Part shown: positions 26,429-35,639 of the stretch, piece after piece
How positions within the stretch are numbered: the stretch's first letter is position 1
Layout of the letters: each line of letters begins with the position of its first letter
Assembly: GCA_963790415.1 (NCBI GenBank)
Contig: CAWBOK010000002.1
Location: forward strand, 1-36,399
Direction of reading: 5' to 3'
DNA from: JAJZQZ01 sp963790415
GTDB lineage: Bacteria; Actinomycetota; Thermoleophilia; RBG-16-64-13
DNA length: 36,399 bases
Made by a program: the position numbers and the translations under genes
The notes under the pieces: generated by a model
Told to the model about the DNA's origin: nothing
Seen by the model: the letters and a program-made list of their open reading frames with translations, nothing else
Databases searched by the model: none

Positions 26429-27585
26429 GGCAGCACGATGGAGGTCCACTCCTCGATCCAACGGTCGCGGTTCGCGCCGATCACCGCCGGGTCGATGGCG
26501 GCCGAGCGCTCGGGCACGACGGCATAGGTCGTGAACTCCGGCGGCACCACGGCCGCGGAGTCGGCCGGATACACGAACATCTGAAGGGGCATGTCCTCCT
26601 GGAACCGGGTCGACAGCAGGAAGTCCACGAACCGCCGCGCGGCCACCGGGTTCTTGGCCCCGGCGAGCACGCCGGCGAACTCCACCTGGCGGAAGGCGCC
26701 GGCGGCGACGATCCCGGTGGGAGCAACGGTGACCGGGGTCTCCGCGTAGACCACCTCGGCCACAGGCGACGTCGCGTACGACACCACCAACGGCCGATCG
26801 CCTTTCCCCGAGCCGCCGGAGAAGGCCGAATAGTAGGCGTCCTCCCATCCGCCGACCACGAGCACATCGTTCGTGACCAGGTCGGTCCAGTAGTCCCGCC
26901 AGGTGTACGCGCCCGTCTCGCCGAACTCGGCGATGGTGGCCAGGACGAAGGCCAGACCCGGCGAGGACGTGGCCGGATTCTCCACCACCAGCTTGCTCCG
27001 ATACTCGGGCTTGGTGAGATCGCTCAGCGTGGCGGGAGCCTTCGTCGCCGCGGTGAAGGCGGTCTTGTCGTAGTTCACGCAGATATCGCCATAGTCAATC
27101 GGAGTGGCCCGGTACGAGGGATCGAGCTGGAACTCGAGGGGCACCGACGCCAACCCGGGTGATTCGTACGGCTCGAAGATGCCCGCGTCCAGGGCCCGGG
27201 AGAGGAAGGTGTTGTCGACTCCGTAGAGGACGTCCGCCAGGGGATGGTCCTTGGTCAGGACGGCCTGGTTCAGCATGGCACCCGCATCGCCGGACTTGAG
27301 CACCCGCACCTTGACGCCGGTCTGAGCGGTGAAATCTTCAAGTACGCCCTCAGACACGGCGAAGGAGTCATGGGTCATCAGCACCACCTCGCCGCCAAGG
27401 GTGACCGTGGTCGTGGTGGCGCCGGCGGGGGCGGTGGTCGCGGCACCTCCGGCCGTCGTGGTCGTCGCCGTGGGGCCGCATCCCGCCAGCGATACGATCG
27501 CCACCAGCACCGCGGTGGCGGCCGCAAGGCGTCGTTCCAAGGCCGGCCCTGCAGGCCGGCGCGCTGCCCACGCCTCATGCCTCAT
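26425..27585 (-). CDS. thiB: Thiamine-type ABC transporter substrate-binding lipoprotein
   Basis: Binding protein of 386 residues, intact. A signal peptide ends in the lipobox LAGC (Cys about residue 36), followed by a Thr/Ala-rich spacer of about 28 residues that is common in actinobacterial lipoproteins. The mature part begins VVLMTHDSFAVSEGVLEDF, a pattern typical of ThiB. Later come ADVLYGVDNTFLSRAL and DYGDICVNYDK, the latter in the ligand-binding region. The ATG lies 11 bases inside the end of the thiamine pyrophosphokinase gene. Ligand assignment (thiamine or its phosphates) rests on family resemblance plus the TPP riboswitch upstream. Confidence 0.9.
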   Translation of the reverse strand: MRHEAWAARRPAGPALERRLAAATAVLVAIVSLAGCGPTATTTTAGGAATTAPAGATTTTVTLGGEVVLMTHDSFAVSEGVLEDFTAQTGVKVRVLKSGDAGAMLNQAVLTKDHPLADVLYGVDNTFLSRALDAGIFEPYESPGLASVPLEFQLDPSYRATPIDYGDICVNYDKTAFTAATKAPATLSDLTKPEYRSKLVVENPATSSPGLAFVLATIAEFGETGAYTWRDYWTDLVTNDVLVVGGWEDAYYSAFSGGSGKGDRPLVVSYATSPVAEVVYAETPVTVAPTGIVAAGAFRQVEFAGVLAGAKNPVAARRFVDFLLSTRFQEDMPLQMFVYPADSAAVVPPEFTTYAVVPERSAAIDPAVIGANRDRWIEEWTSIVLP

Positions 27586-28234
27586 GGTGACTCACTTCTG
27601 TCGGACGGTAGTGGATGATCAGCAGCTCCCCCGCGCCGTGGCGGACGTGCGCCCGCTCCGCCACCAGCTCGTTGCTTACTCCCCGGGTGGCTCCCTGGTA
27701 GAGCGGCTCGTGGTCCAAGGGGTACATGAGGCCTTCGGTCTCCACGTCCTCCACGACCTGGCTGAGCGCCAACAGCGAGACGAGGTCGCCGGGGAGGCCG
27801 GCGATACTCCCGTCGCCGTGGGCCAGGAAGATCTCGTGTCGCTCATCGAGAAGGCGCACGTCACAGCCCTCCAGCCACGGGGCTGTGAGCAGCAGCAGGT
27901 TGCCCAGAAGGTGATCGAGGCGGGGTCCGGCGAGGGCGCCGAACACCGTGACCGTGGTTGAGCCCCGTTCCACCGCCAGGCGCAGAGCCACTTCGGTGTC
28001 GGTCCAGTCCTTGTCGGCGCGCAAGGCGATGACTTCGGCCCCGGCCTCCTCAACGTGCGCCCGGGTCGCAACCGAGACCGAATCGAAATCGCCCACCAGG
28101 ACGTGCGGCTGGATGCCGAGCGCCACCAGGGCCTCCGCTCCGCCGTCGGCTGCGATGACCAGACCCGCCTCGCCGATCACCCGGGGGTCAGGCAGACCGT
28201 CCCCGATGCCTCCGGCCACGATCACCACGTGCAT
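27575..28234 (-). CDS. Thiamine pyrophosphokinase
   Basis: Cytoplasmic enzyme of 219 residues that turns thiamine and ATP into thiamine pyrophosphate and AMP. Motifs seen are IAADGGAEAL, LVGDFDSV (metal-binding Asp pair), DKDWTDTEVAL and GPRLDHLLGNLLLL, together diagnostic of the family. The C-terminal half carries the usual beta domain that binds thiamine. ATG 28234 has GGAGGG about 10 bases upstream. It is the first gene after the TPP riboswitch, and its product would feed back on that switch. Frame intact. Confidence 0.93.
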   Translation of the reverse strand: MHVVIVAGGIGDGLPDPRVIGEAGLVIAADGGAEALVALGIQPHVLVGDFDSVSVATRAHVEEAGAEVIALRADKDWTDTEVALRLAVERGSTTVTVFGALAGPRLDHLLGNLLLLTAPWLEGCDVRLLDERHEIFLAHGDGSIAGLPGDLVSLLALSQVVEDVETEGLMYPLDHEPLYQGATRGVSNELVAERAHVRHGAGELLIIHYRPTEVSHHEA

Positions 28235-28295
28235 TGCTCTTCGCTCCCTCCGCTCGCCGATCTGCTACCTGGGGAGGAGTCCTTCCGAGAATGCG

Positions 28296-28325
28296 AAAGG
28301 GCGCCCGTCACGCGACGGCGCCCTT
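28296..28325 (-). terminator. Intrinsic terminator of the TPP riboswitch (expression platform)
   Basis: On the minus strand GGGCGCCGTC pairs with GACGGGCGCCC (one bulged G) around a short GCGT loop, followed by TTTC. It lies 19 bases after the aptamer and 61 bases before the kinase ATG. A transcription-stop mechanism on TPP binding is therefore likely. Confidence 0.7.
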
Positions 28326-28344
28326 GGCGAACCGAGTGTCCGTT

Positions 28345-28425
28345 GCTTCCCTTCGCCGGCATTACCCGGATCAGGTTCGCAGGGTCAGTGGTCGAGCCAC
28401 ACTCTCAGCGCCAAGCGCTCCCCTA
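28345..28425 (-). ncRNA. TPP riboswitch (THI element)
   Basis: On the minus strand the aptamer landmarks appear in order: CTAGGGGAGCG, GCGCTGAGAGTG, GACCCTGCGAACCTGATC, then CGGGTAATGCCGGCGAAGGG. The CTGAGA and ACCTGATC cores are the pyrimidine- and pyrophosphate-sensing conserved bases. It precedes thiamine pyrophosphokinase and the importer, all on the same strand. A TATACT box (28474-28469) just upstream may be the -10 element. Confidence 0.93.
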
Positions 28426-28478
28426 GCAATGCGTGCGGGTCATGGGCGACCGCGCACACTCAACATGGAGTATAGCGC

Positions 28479-30430
28479 CTAGCGCACGAGGGTGGCGGCG
28501 ACACCCAGGTGATCGGATGCCTCACCGGAGGTGATCGCCACATCCTGCAGCTTCACCGCAGACCCGCCGCCCAACAGATCAGGACTCAGCCAGATGTAGT
28601 CGATGCGCTGGTAGGGCGCGGTGGAGTCGAAGGTGTAGCCCGGGTCAACCCAGCGGCGGACACCGCCTCGACCAGTCCGGCGGCGCGTAGCATCTCGATC
28701 TCCGGATCGCCGGGAACGGCGTTCATATCTCCTGCGATGACTGTTCTCGGGTAGCCTGCCCAGGCATCGAGGATGGTCTGCGACTCCTGCACGCGCACGG
28801 CACTGCCGCCCTCGACGTGGTGGTAGTGGGTGGCGAGCACGTCCAACGTCTGACCGCCGCCTACGTCGAGCCTCGCCCGCACGTAACCGCGCCTCAGCAG
28901 TAGGTCGGCCGTCGGCAAGGGATGGGTCTCGGACCATGTGATGGGGAAGCGGCTGAGGATGGCGTTGCCCCACAATGGGCCGGCAGTGGGATCCCACACA
29001 TAGGGCATGTCCAGACGCTGCGAAAGCCAGGACAGCATGTCGGTCGATCCATCGATGACCCACCCACGGGCGGCCTCCTGCAAGGTCACGACGTCAGGCT
29101 GCTGCTGCTCGATTGTCCGGGCGATCGCCTCCAACCCCAGCCATCCCTGTGTGTCGAAGCCGTTGTGCATGTTGAACGTCATGACCCGCACCCCGTCATG
29201 GGCCGCGAGCGGCGAGGGCTCAGGCGGACGAACGGTAAGGACCACGGCCCCGGGGAGAATGAGGAGAAGGGCCGCCGCCAGCGCCGGATACCAGTCGGTG
29301 GAACGGCGTTCGCCGGCCCCAGAATGGTAGATCACCGGCTCCGGTAGGCCTCGGGCCGCACGCACGGCGCACACGGCCAGGATTGCAGCGGCCACAGGCA
29401 CAAGCACCGTCGGCGGGAACGGGAGCGCAATGTCGTATCCAGAGTAGGTGAGGAAGAGCAGCAGAACGAAAAGGATCATTCCGACACCGTTGGCCAACGT
29501 CAGGCGCCCGCGACCGGCTGAACCACCCGCCCCCAGGCCGGAGAACAGGGCCACCACCAAGAATGCGAACGCGAGCTGCCCGGCCAACATCTGGAACGCC
29601 GTGAGCGCGACGCCACCGAGCGCGGGGCTGGTGACGCCCACCAAGCCCACCCCGGCGCCCGCCACCCAGAACCATCCCGCTCGAGACACGCGCCCCACTG
29701 CCCATGTCGCCAGAGCGACGCCGGCCACCTGCGTCAAGATCGTCCAATCGTAGGCCATGGGAAGCCGCCACTCGGAGAGGGCCGCAAGCCGGGAGATGTT
29801 CTCGAACTGAAGCAACGCGAGGGCTAGGACGGGGCCTATAGCCAGCCAGGCGAAGCCCGCCCCGCGAACGGCGCCGTCGCCCGGGGTCGTCGCTGTACCC
29901 GCGAGCGTCCCGACGCCCGCCGTCCCACCCCGTACGAGGAACCCGATCTGAACCGCGACCAGCGCCGCCACCAGACCGATGGTCCACACACCGTCGCGCC
30001 ATACCAAGTCCCAGGTGAGGAGCACCCCGTGCAGGGCCGTATCCGCAATGAAGCCCAGCAGGGCGGCGACACCGTATCGAGCGGTCGCCCGCGGGCCCCC
30101 GGGCATCACTGATAGCAGATACGTAGGCAGGAAGAGCACGAAGAGCACCGTCGCAGCCACCGCTAGACCAAAGGTGATCAGCGGATCGCCCCTCCAGAGC
30201 TGCATGGCCAGACGCAGCCCGCCCAAGCCCCCCGCCGTCGCCAACAGCGATCCGCGGACGCCCACGACACGCCAGAGCGGAGCCGCCAGGAACGCGGTCG
30301 CGAACACCACGAGTGCCAGCAGACCCAGCTGCACAGCGGTCCATCCCAGGCGATCGCGAAGCCCATACACCAACAGCGGCAGGAGCGTACGCAGTACCTG
30401 CATGCCGAACATCACGGCCAGCGCCGGCAC
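28479..30430 (-). CDS. Polytopic membrane protein with C-terminal endonuclease/exonuclease/phosphatase domain (frameshifted once)
   Basis: About 650 residues. Roughly the first 395 form about twelve membrane helices. The C-terminal domain, beginning RVMTFNMHNGF, belongs to the EEP superfamily: TLQEAARGW carries the metal-binding Glu, ATHYHHVEGG follows, and GDMNAVPGDPEIEML is the central Asp-Asn motif. After a frame change near 28640, RIDYIWLSPDL and ASDHLGVAATLVR complete the fold with the catalytic Asp-His. The EEP domain is likely outside the membrane, acting on a phosphodiester such as a lipid or nucleic acid; the substrate is unknown. GTG 30430 is the first start in frame, but a GTG at 30446 in another frame has a better GGAGAGGGG site, so a frame error near the start is possible. 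Confidence 0.82.
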
Positions 30431-30518
30431 CGCCAGTTCGGCCCACGATCCCCTCTCCCCCGATCAGTCACCACAGCTCCCCTCCCCCCGAGTCATCACC
30501 TATAACACCCACGAGCCT

Positions 30519-32668
30519 CTACAGTTTCCCCGCGAGAACGTGCAGCATCTGAGCCACCTCGCCACGAGTCGCCGCCTGCCAGGGATCCCAGTCGCGACCG
30601 AAGCCTTGAATGCCCGCGAGCAACCCGTTGTACTCCGCCGAGCGCATGGCAGGCCCGTGATCGACGGAAAAATCGCCCATCGTGCCTACGTAGACCGCAG
30701 GCGGATCGGCCAACGCGTTCGGATCCACCTGCTCAGTGCCGCGGACCAGCATGGTCACGACCTGAGCCCGGGTGATGTCTGCGTAGGGGGCGAACGCGCC
30801 GGGGTCGACACCCCGCGCGATGCCGGCCAGCGCCGCAGCTGCGACAAAGTCATGCGGGTACAGATTCAACGGATCGTCGGGGCCCAGGTCGGTGAACGGA
30901 GCAATCAGGCTCTCGTTGACCGGCAGGCGCAACACCCCGCTCACCATCTTGGCGAACTGCGCCCGCCGCACCGGGTCGTCCGGCTTGAAAAGGATGCTGC
31001 CCTCCGCGTCCTGGTAGCCGGACACGACCCGCGACCCCGGCCAGGGCAACGATAGCCTCACGGTAGGGGTGGTCGAAGGGAACGTCGGCAAAACTCAACC
31101 GCGAGGAGACGGTGGTCTGATAGGCGCCTACCGTGTGGTCGGCGGAGTCCCTCGCCTCCAGAACCAGATCGAACGTCGGAGCAGGCAGGGCGCCCGTGCC
31201 CGCCCCGAACAGGGGGCTTCCAGGTCCAGGGTGGAGATCGCCGTTCTCCGGATCGACGAACCCGGGGTCCGCCGTCCTATTGCCGGGCCCAAGCTGCGCC
31301 CCAGTCGGCCCCCCGAGCGCGGCCGCGTCCAGCTCCGCTCCCCCCATTCAACCAGCGGGCCCGGAAAACCCCAGAAATCGCAATACTGCATATGCACATT
31401 CATCGCCCCAGAGAAGTACAGTGGTCCCGACTGTTCGAAGAATGCTGAGTTGATCAAGGCGACGTCGCCGACCGAGTTCGGGTAGCCGAAGGCGGCCGCG
31501 ACGGGGTTCCCCGCCTGGGAGTCCGTGTTGGCGAACGTGCAGTCGATGATGCGATAGCTGCCGCCTCCGGTGACCAACTGGGCGTCGGCGCCCGTATTGA
31601 AGACGATGCAGTTGATCACGTCTCCCCCTGCCCCGAGCCTGATGCCACTTCCACCTGCCCGGCGCACCACGGTGTTCACCACGGCTACCCGGGTCGCCCT
31701 CAGATCGATGCCGTCGCCGGCCACGCCCTCCACGATGGTGTTCTCGACAAGCACGTTGTCGCCCGCCGCGAACGCGAGGCCGGCGGAACCGTTGCCTGCT
31801 GATCCGGGAATGCCGGAGACCGCCGGTCCGACACCGATTGGCGGCGCCATCTGTACGTGCAACCCCGTGATCCGCACGTTCCTGCCCGCCGCCTCGCCGA
31901 ACCGGAAGCCTGCGTCACGGATGTCGCTTAAGGTCATGCGACGACGAACCAGCAGACCGTCTACGGCCACCGCGCCCGGCTCAAAGTTGCCTGCGAAGCC
32001 CACGTCGGAGCCCGATACCACCACGTCTTCGAAGGACAGATGGTGCACCGTCTGCGGATTGCCGGCGTAGATGCCCACATCGGCGAAACCCTGCAGCTGC
32101 AGCCCGCGTACGGTCACGTCGTGCTGGCCGGGAGCCGCGACGGTGAGGCCTTGGGTACTCGAAGCCTCCGTCGGTTCGATGGTCACCGTCTCTCCCGGAT
32201 ATGCCGAGAGCAGGAAGTCCGATTGGGTGACCACCAATCCCGTCGAGGCGTACGTGCCGCCATGCACGTAGACGATATCCCCGTTCCCTGCCTGGCGGAG
32301 CGCGGCCTCTACGGTGCGGAGCGTGCGGTCGGGAGCGCCGGTAGCCAGGTCATCGCCGGTGGTGGCCACATACCAGGTGCGGGCGGTGGAAGGCGAGGGG
32401 GCTTTGACCGCGGGAAAGGCCGCGTAGTCCACTCGGGCCACTGGGGGCAGTTCCCCCTGGGCGAGAATCCGGGTGTCGTCACCATCGTCGAGTCGCCACA
32501 AGTCCGGAGATCGCCACCGCGAGGGGCGCCCTCGAGCCGACCTCTTGCGCCGTGGATGCCTCGTTCTCGGCGACCGTCGGCTCCCCGCGCCACGGACGCG
32601 ATCCAACCGCCCCCAGCAACAGCAAGGGCCGCACATAGCAAGATCACCGCAGCGAGCGACCTCCGCAA
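30519..32668 (-). CDS. Secreted parallel beta-helix protein with C-terminal SLH repeats (frameshifted)
   Basis: Exported cell-surface protein of about 715 residues. TTG 32668 opens a signal peptide (RRSLAAVILLCAALAVAGG). Two frame changes near 32590 and 32500 lead to a domain beginning TWYVATTGDDLATGAPDRTL, typical of right-handed beta-helix surface proteins. Repeating turns such as ISNN-like VINCIVFNTG and VENTIVEGVAG follow to nt about 31350. After a change near 31345 come S-layer homology repeats (FADVPFDHPYREAIVALAG, FTDLGPDDPLNLYPHDFVAA and a third), which bind pyruvylated wall polymers in relatives; another change lies near 31045. The enzyme activity, if any, is unknown; polysaccharide binding or lysis is possible. 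Confidence 0.82.
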
Positions 32669-32911
32669 TCCCCACCTCTGGCGTGCTCACGGTCAGATCC
32701 AATGGGCTGCTGAGGAGTGGCTCTTCGCCACCAGGGCGCGATGGGCAAGCGCACGACACCGACGCTCGAAGCGCTCGCAGCAGGAAGCTACGTGCGCGAC
32801 CGAGGATGCCGTATCGCGCCGGCCGGTGCGTCTGGGGGCCAAAGCTTCGCCCTTTCAACAGCCGCCTAGTAGAGTACCAGGGGTAAGCCAGCCCATACAG
32901 GAGAACACGCC
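32669..32911. other. Divergent intergenic region
   Basis: A 243-base gap between the SLH protein gene (minus) and the SDR gene (plus). I see no convincing coding frame. It must hold promoters for both directions but no strong -35/-10 pair stood out. Confidence 0.5.
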
Positions 32912-33633
32912 ATGGGTTCTGAGACCACGGTGGACCTAGCCGGCGCAGTAGTACTGATAGCCGGCGCAACCGGCGGGGTGGGCACCGTCGCCGTCCCCGG
33001 CCTTCGTTGCGGCGGGGGCATCGCCGGCGCTCGTCTCGCGCTCCCGAGAGAGACTGAGCACCTGGCTGTGTCCACCGGCATCCCCGAGGACCGCCGTCTG
33101 CTTCATGCCGCCGACCTGACCGACCCCGCGCAGGCCCGCGGAGCAGTGGACGCGACTCGACCGCTTCGGCCGCTTGGATATGGTGGTCAACCTGTTGGGC
33201 AGCTGGGCTCCGGGGAAGATCGCAACCACGAGCGACGATCTCTGGCACGGCCAGCTGGCCACGAACCTACACGCGGTCTTCTACGTACTCCGCGAGGCCG
33301 TGCCCCGCATGAGTGACGGCGGCGCCATCGTGAACGTGGCGAACGCCCTGCCGGTCGAGGGACGCGGCGGTCAACTCGCGTACGCCGTCGCCAAAGGGGC
33401 CGTCATCACTCTCACCCAGAGTCTGGCCCTTGAACTCAAGCCGCGCGCGATCCGGGTGAACGCCATCCTGCCTCGCAACATCGACACCCCGGGCAATCGA
33501 GCGCTCCAGCCGCATGCCGATCCCCAGCGCGTGGCCTTCCGCCGAAGACGTGGCCCAAGTGCTTCTGTTCCTCTGTTCCGCCAAGGCCGCGGCGGTGTCG
33601 GGCGCGCTCGTGCCCGTGTATGGCGGGTCGTAG
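32912..33633 (+). CDS. Short-chain dehydrogenase/reductase (frameshifted)
   Basis: NAD(P)-dependent oxidoreductase of about 240 residues. ATG 32912 has AGGAG 8 bases upstream. The nucleotide-binding loop reads IAGATGGVGT (classical TGxxxGxG), LLHAADLTDPAQ follows, and after a change near 33165 comes MVVNLLGSWAPGKI. The catalytic YxxxK is in QLAYAVAKGAVITLTQSLALEL, followed by IRVNAILPRNIDTP. A second change near 33530 gives SAEDVAQVLLFLCS and SGALVPVYGGS, the normal SDR end, with TAG 33633. A stretch near 33010-33040 reads oddly and may hide another pair of errors. Substrate unknown. Confidence 0.85.
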
Positions 33634-33768
33634 GAAGCCCGCAGATCTCGCCCGGCGAAGACTGACACCTGGAGCAAGCAGCGCGCCCGGAGAAGAGGAG
33701 ACGTTCGCAGCCAAGGTGGCGTCTTTCGCGATACACAGCATCGCCACTTGCCGATACACTGAGAGGCG

Positions 33769-33962
33769 ATGAAGGTGCACGAGTTCATATCGCTCCTCGA
33801 AACAGACGGATGGTATCAGGTTAGAATGAAAGACGGCCGTCGTCAGTCCACCACCCGACGAAGCGGGGAACGGTCACCGTATCGGGAAAGCCGAGTCTCG
33901 ACGTACCGACAGGAACGTTGAACAGCGCGCTGAAGCAGGCCGGACTGAAGAAACAGGAGTGA
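33769..33962 (+). CDS. hicA: HicA-family toxin (frameshifted; altered active site)
   Basis: Product of about 63 residues with the dsRBD-like HicA fold: MKVHEFISLLETDGWYQVR, then HHPTKRGTVTVSGKP and TLNSALKQAGLKKQE. One missing T near 33853 (TCC where TTCC is expected) breaks the frame; restoring it gives RRQFHHP, the normal register. HicA toxins cut mRNA with a His in a GSH(R/H)Q motif. Here the aligned position reads DGRRQ, so the catalytic His appears to be Arg. The toxin may be inactive, or this is a divergent form. It is paired with hicB 6 bases downstream. Confidence 0.82.
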
Positions 33963-33968
33963 AGTCGG

Positions 33969-34185
33969 ATGCGGTACTTGGTAGTCGTTGATAAAGGCCC
34001 CACGTCCTGCGGAGCCTATGTTCCAGACCTTCCCGGTTGCATCGCCGTGGGGGAGACAAAGCAAGAGGTGCTCGCGCTAATTCGCGAGTCCATCGAGTTT
34101 CATCTCGATGGACTCAAACAGGATGGGCGAACCGATTCCTGACCCAACATCTACAAGCGAACTGGTGGAAGTCGCGGCAGCATGA
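33969..34185 (+). CDS. hicB: HicB-family antitoxin (frameshifted near the end)
   Basis: Protein of about 71 residues with the partial RNase H-like fold: MRYLVVVDKGPTSCGAYVPD, LPGCIAVGETKQEVL and IRESIEFHLDGL. In the first frame it stops at 34142. A one-base change near 34128 instead gives EPIPDPTSTSELVEVAAA and TGA 34185, the usual end of this subgroup, so I prefer the longer form. No separate DNA-binding domain is present, typical of short HicB proteins. It neutralises HicA by binding it. Confidence 0.85.
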
Positions 34186-34297
34186 CGACTTCGCGACATG
34201 ACAGGCGAAAGCTGGTGGAAGCGACCGGCGGGGCTCGCCAGCTATGGTCCGCGGCGGGGCGACGCACCGCATCGACGGACGGTGTCCGGGCGCGCGA

Positions 34298-34392
34298 GGA
34301 GAAGTGGCCGAGCTGGCTGAAGGCGCTCGCCTGCTAAGCGAGTGTAGGAGTGAACTCTCCTACCGAGGGTTCGAATCCCTCCTTCTCCGCCA
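34298..34392 (+). tRNA. tRNA-Ser (anticodon GCT)
   Basis: Class II tRNA of 95 bases including an encoded CCA. The acceptor GGAGAAG pairs with CTTCTCC, and the anticodon loop CTGCTAA gives GCT, reading AGC/AGU serine codons. The long variable arm GTAGGAG/CTCCTAC is present and the T arm holds GGTTCGAATCC. Confidence 0.95.
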
Positions 34393-34396
34393 GGTT

Positions 34397-34470
<74 letters not shown>

Positions 34471-34477
34471 CTCCGAA

Positions 34478-34503
34478 AGCCTCGTTTTGCGGGGGTTTTT
34501 CTT
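34478..34503 (+). terminator. Probable intrinsic terminator after the tRNA pair
   Basis: CCTCG-TTTTG-CGGGG forms a short stem (one G-T pair) followed by GTTTTTCTTT. It lies 8 bases after the tRNA-Arg, so both tRNAs may end here as one transcript. Confidence 0.55.
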
Positions 34504-34552
34504 TGAGCCGAGCGCGGCGAGATCGGCCGCTGGGCGTTGCGGATCAACATTT

Positions 34553-34582
34553 CATCAACGCGCATCAACGCGCATCAACGCG
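34553..34582 (+). repeat. Three tandem copies of a 10-bp unit
   Basis: CATCAACGCG occurs three times head to tail, exactly. Noncoding position between the tRNA terminator and the kinase-like gene. Confidence 0.85.
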
Positions 34583-34607
34583 CAATTCTGCGCGGTCCGG
34601 GCAGTCC

Positions 34608-34660
34608 GGGCGGCCCGGGTGGGCCTACGGGCGGCCCGGGTGGGCCTACGGGCGGCTCGG
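34608..34660 (+). repeat. 21-bp GC-rich tandem repeat, about 2.5 copies
   Basis: GGGCGGCCCGGGTGGGCCTA plus C is repeated exactly at 34608-34628 and 34629-34649, with a partial third copy. In one frame it would encode Gly-Pro-Gly-Gly repeats, but no clear start or ribosome site supports translation. Confidence 0.8.
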
Positions 34661-34771
34661 ATGGCGCGTGCGGCCACGCCGACACTCGTCTTCCTCTACA
34701 CTGTGGAGGGTCAACAAAGTCGGCGTCTCTCGCGACGCCGCGCAGGTCAACGTCGGAAGATGGGGGTCGAG

Positions 34772-35573
34772 ATGGAAGGTGTGAGGGAGCCGGTGGTGGT
34801 CGGTGGCTACCGGTCGGGACGGCGGCTGGACGTGGCCGGGTCGGCGGAGACGTACCAGGCGACGGGGCCTGACGGGGAAGTCGTTGTGCTGAAGGTGTTG
34901 CGGGACGTGTCGCCGGATCTTGCCGCCGACATGTCTACACGTCTGGAGGTCGCGGCCGGGCACCCCGGCCTGATCGTCCCGAGCGCATGGGGCCGCGACG
35001 GAGACGACTTCTACGTGGTGCGCGACTACATCGCGGGCATCGACCTCGAGAGCATGATCCAGGCGGGAGGACCGCTGGAGCCGTCGCTTGCGGTCCGCTA
35101 CGTCGCCCAGGCCGCCTCGGCGGTGGCCTCCATCGAGTCCCAGGGCCTGTCCCACGGCAACCTGAAGACCTCCAACCTGCTGGTCTCGGCCGAGTCCGAC
35201 GAGGTGAAGGTGGTGGGGTGGGGCATGGCGATCGCCAACCTCCTGCCCGAGGGGGAGAGCCGGGCGGCCACAACAGCCTACTACCTCAGCCCGGAGCAGA
35301 TCCAAAGCGACCTGGTGATCCCCCGAGTCCGACGTCTACGCACTGGGAGTGATCCTATACGAGCTGGTGACCGGAGCGGTCCCGTTCGACGGCTTCTCGG
35401 CCGCCGAGGTGGTCCAGAAGCACCTGACCATGCCGCCGACCGATCCGAGCCGACGCCGGGCCGGCGTGCCCAAGTCGGTCGACAAGGTAGTCCACCGGGC
35501 GCTGCAGAAGGACCCCGCCGACCGGTACCGGTCGGTCGAGGAGATGAGGCAGGCGCTGGCAGACGCGGTCTAG
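34772..35573 (+). CDS. Protein-kinase-like protein lacking catalytic residues (pseudokinase, frameshifted once)
   Basis: About 267 residues, covering a Hanks-type kinase domain and little else. ATG 34772 has GGGGG 5-6 bases upstream; ATG 34760 in the same frame is an alternative. The ATP-anchoring Lys is kept (VVVLKVLRD, Lys41). The HRD motif reads HGN (residues 128-130, Asp replaced by Asn) and DFG reads GWG (149-151), so both catalytic and metal-binding Asp are lost; the glycine loop is also poor. The rest is normal: TAYYLSPEQIQ, then after a change near 35325 ESDVYALGVILYELVTG, and DPADRYRSVEEMRQAL at the end. No membrane helix or sensor domain follows. Likely a regulatory or scaffolding pseudokinase. 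Confidence 0.8.
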
Positions 35574-35579
35574 CCGAAC

Positions 35580-35616
35580 GCCCTCAAGACAAAGCTGTGT
35601 CTTGGCGGGGCTTTTC
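35580..35616 (+). terminator. Intrinsic terminator after the pseudokinase
   Basis: CAAGACA (35585-35591) pairs perfectly with TGTCTTG (35598-35604). An outer GCCC/GGGC helix separated by an internal loop extends it, followed by TTTTCC. It begins 7 bases after the stop codon. Confidence 0.75.
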
Positions 35617-35639
35617 CCTGTTTAGAGAGACTAGGCGAG

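Noticed and set aside
34553..34582. Possible CRISPR array from the repeated 10-bp unit
   Set aside because: Units are too short, directly abutting, without spacers, and no cas genes are present.
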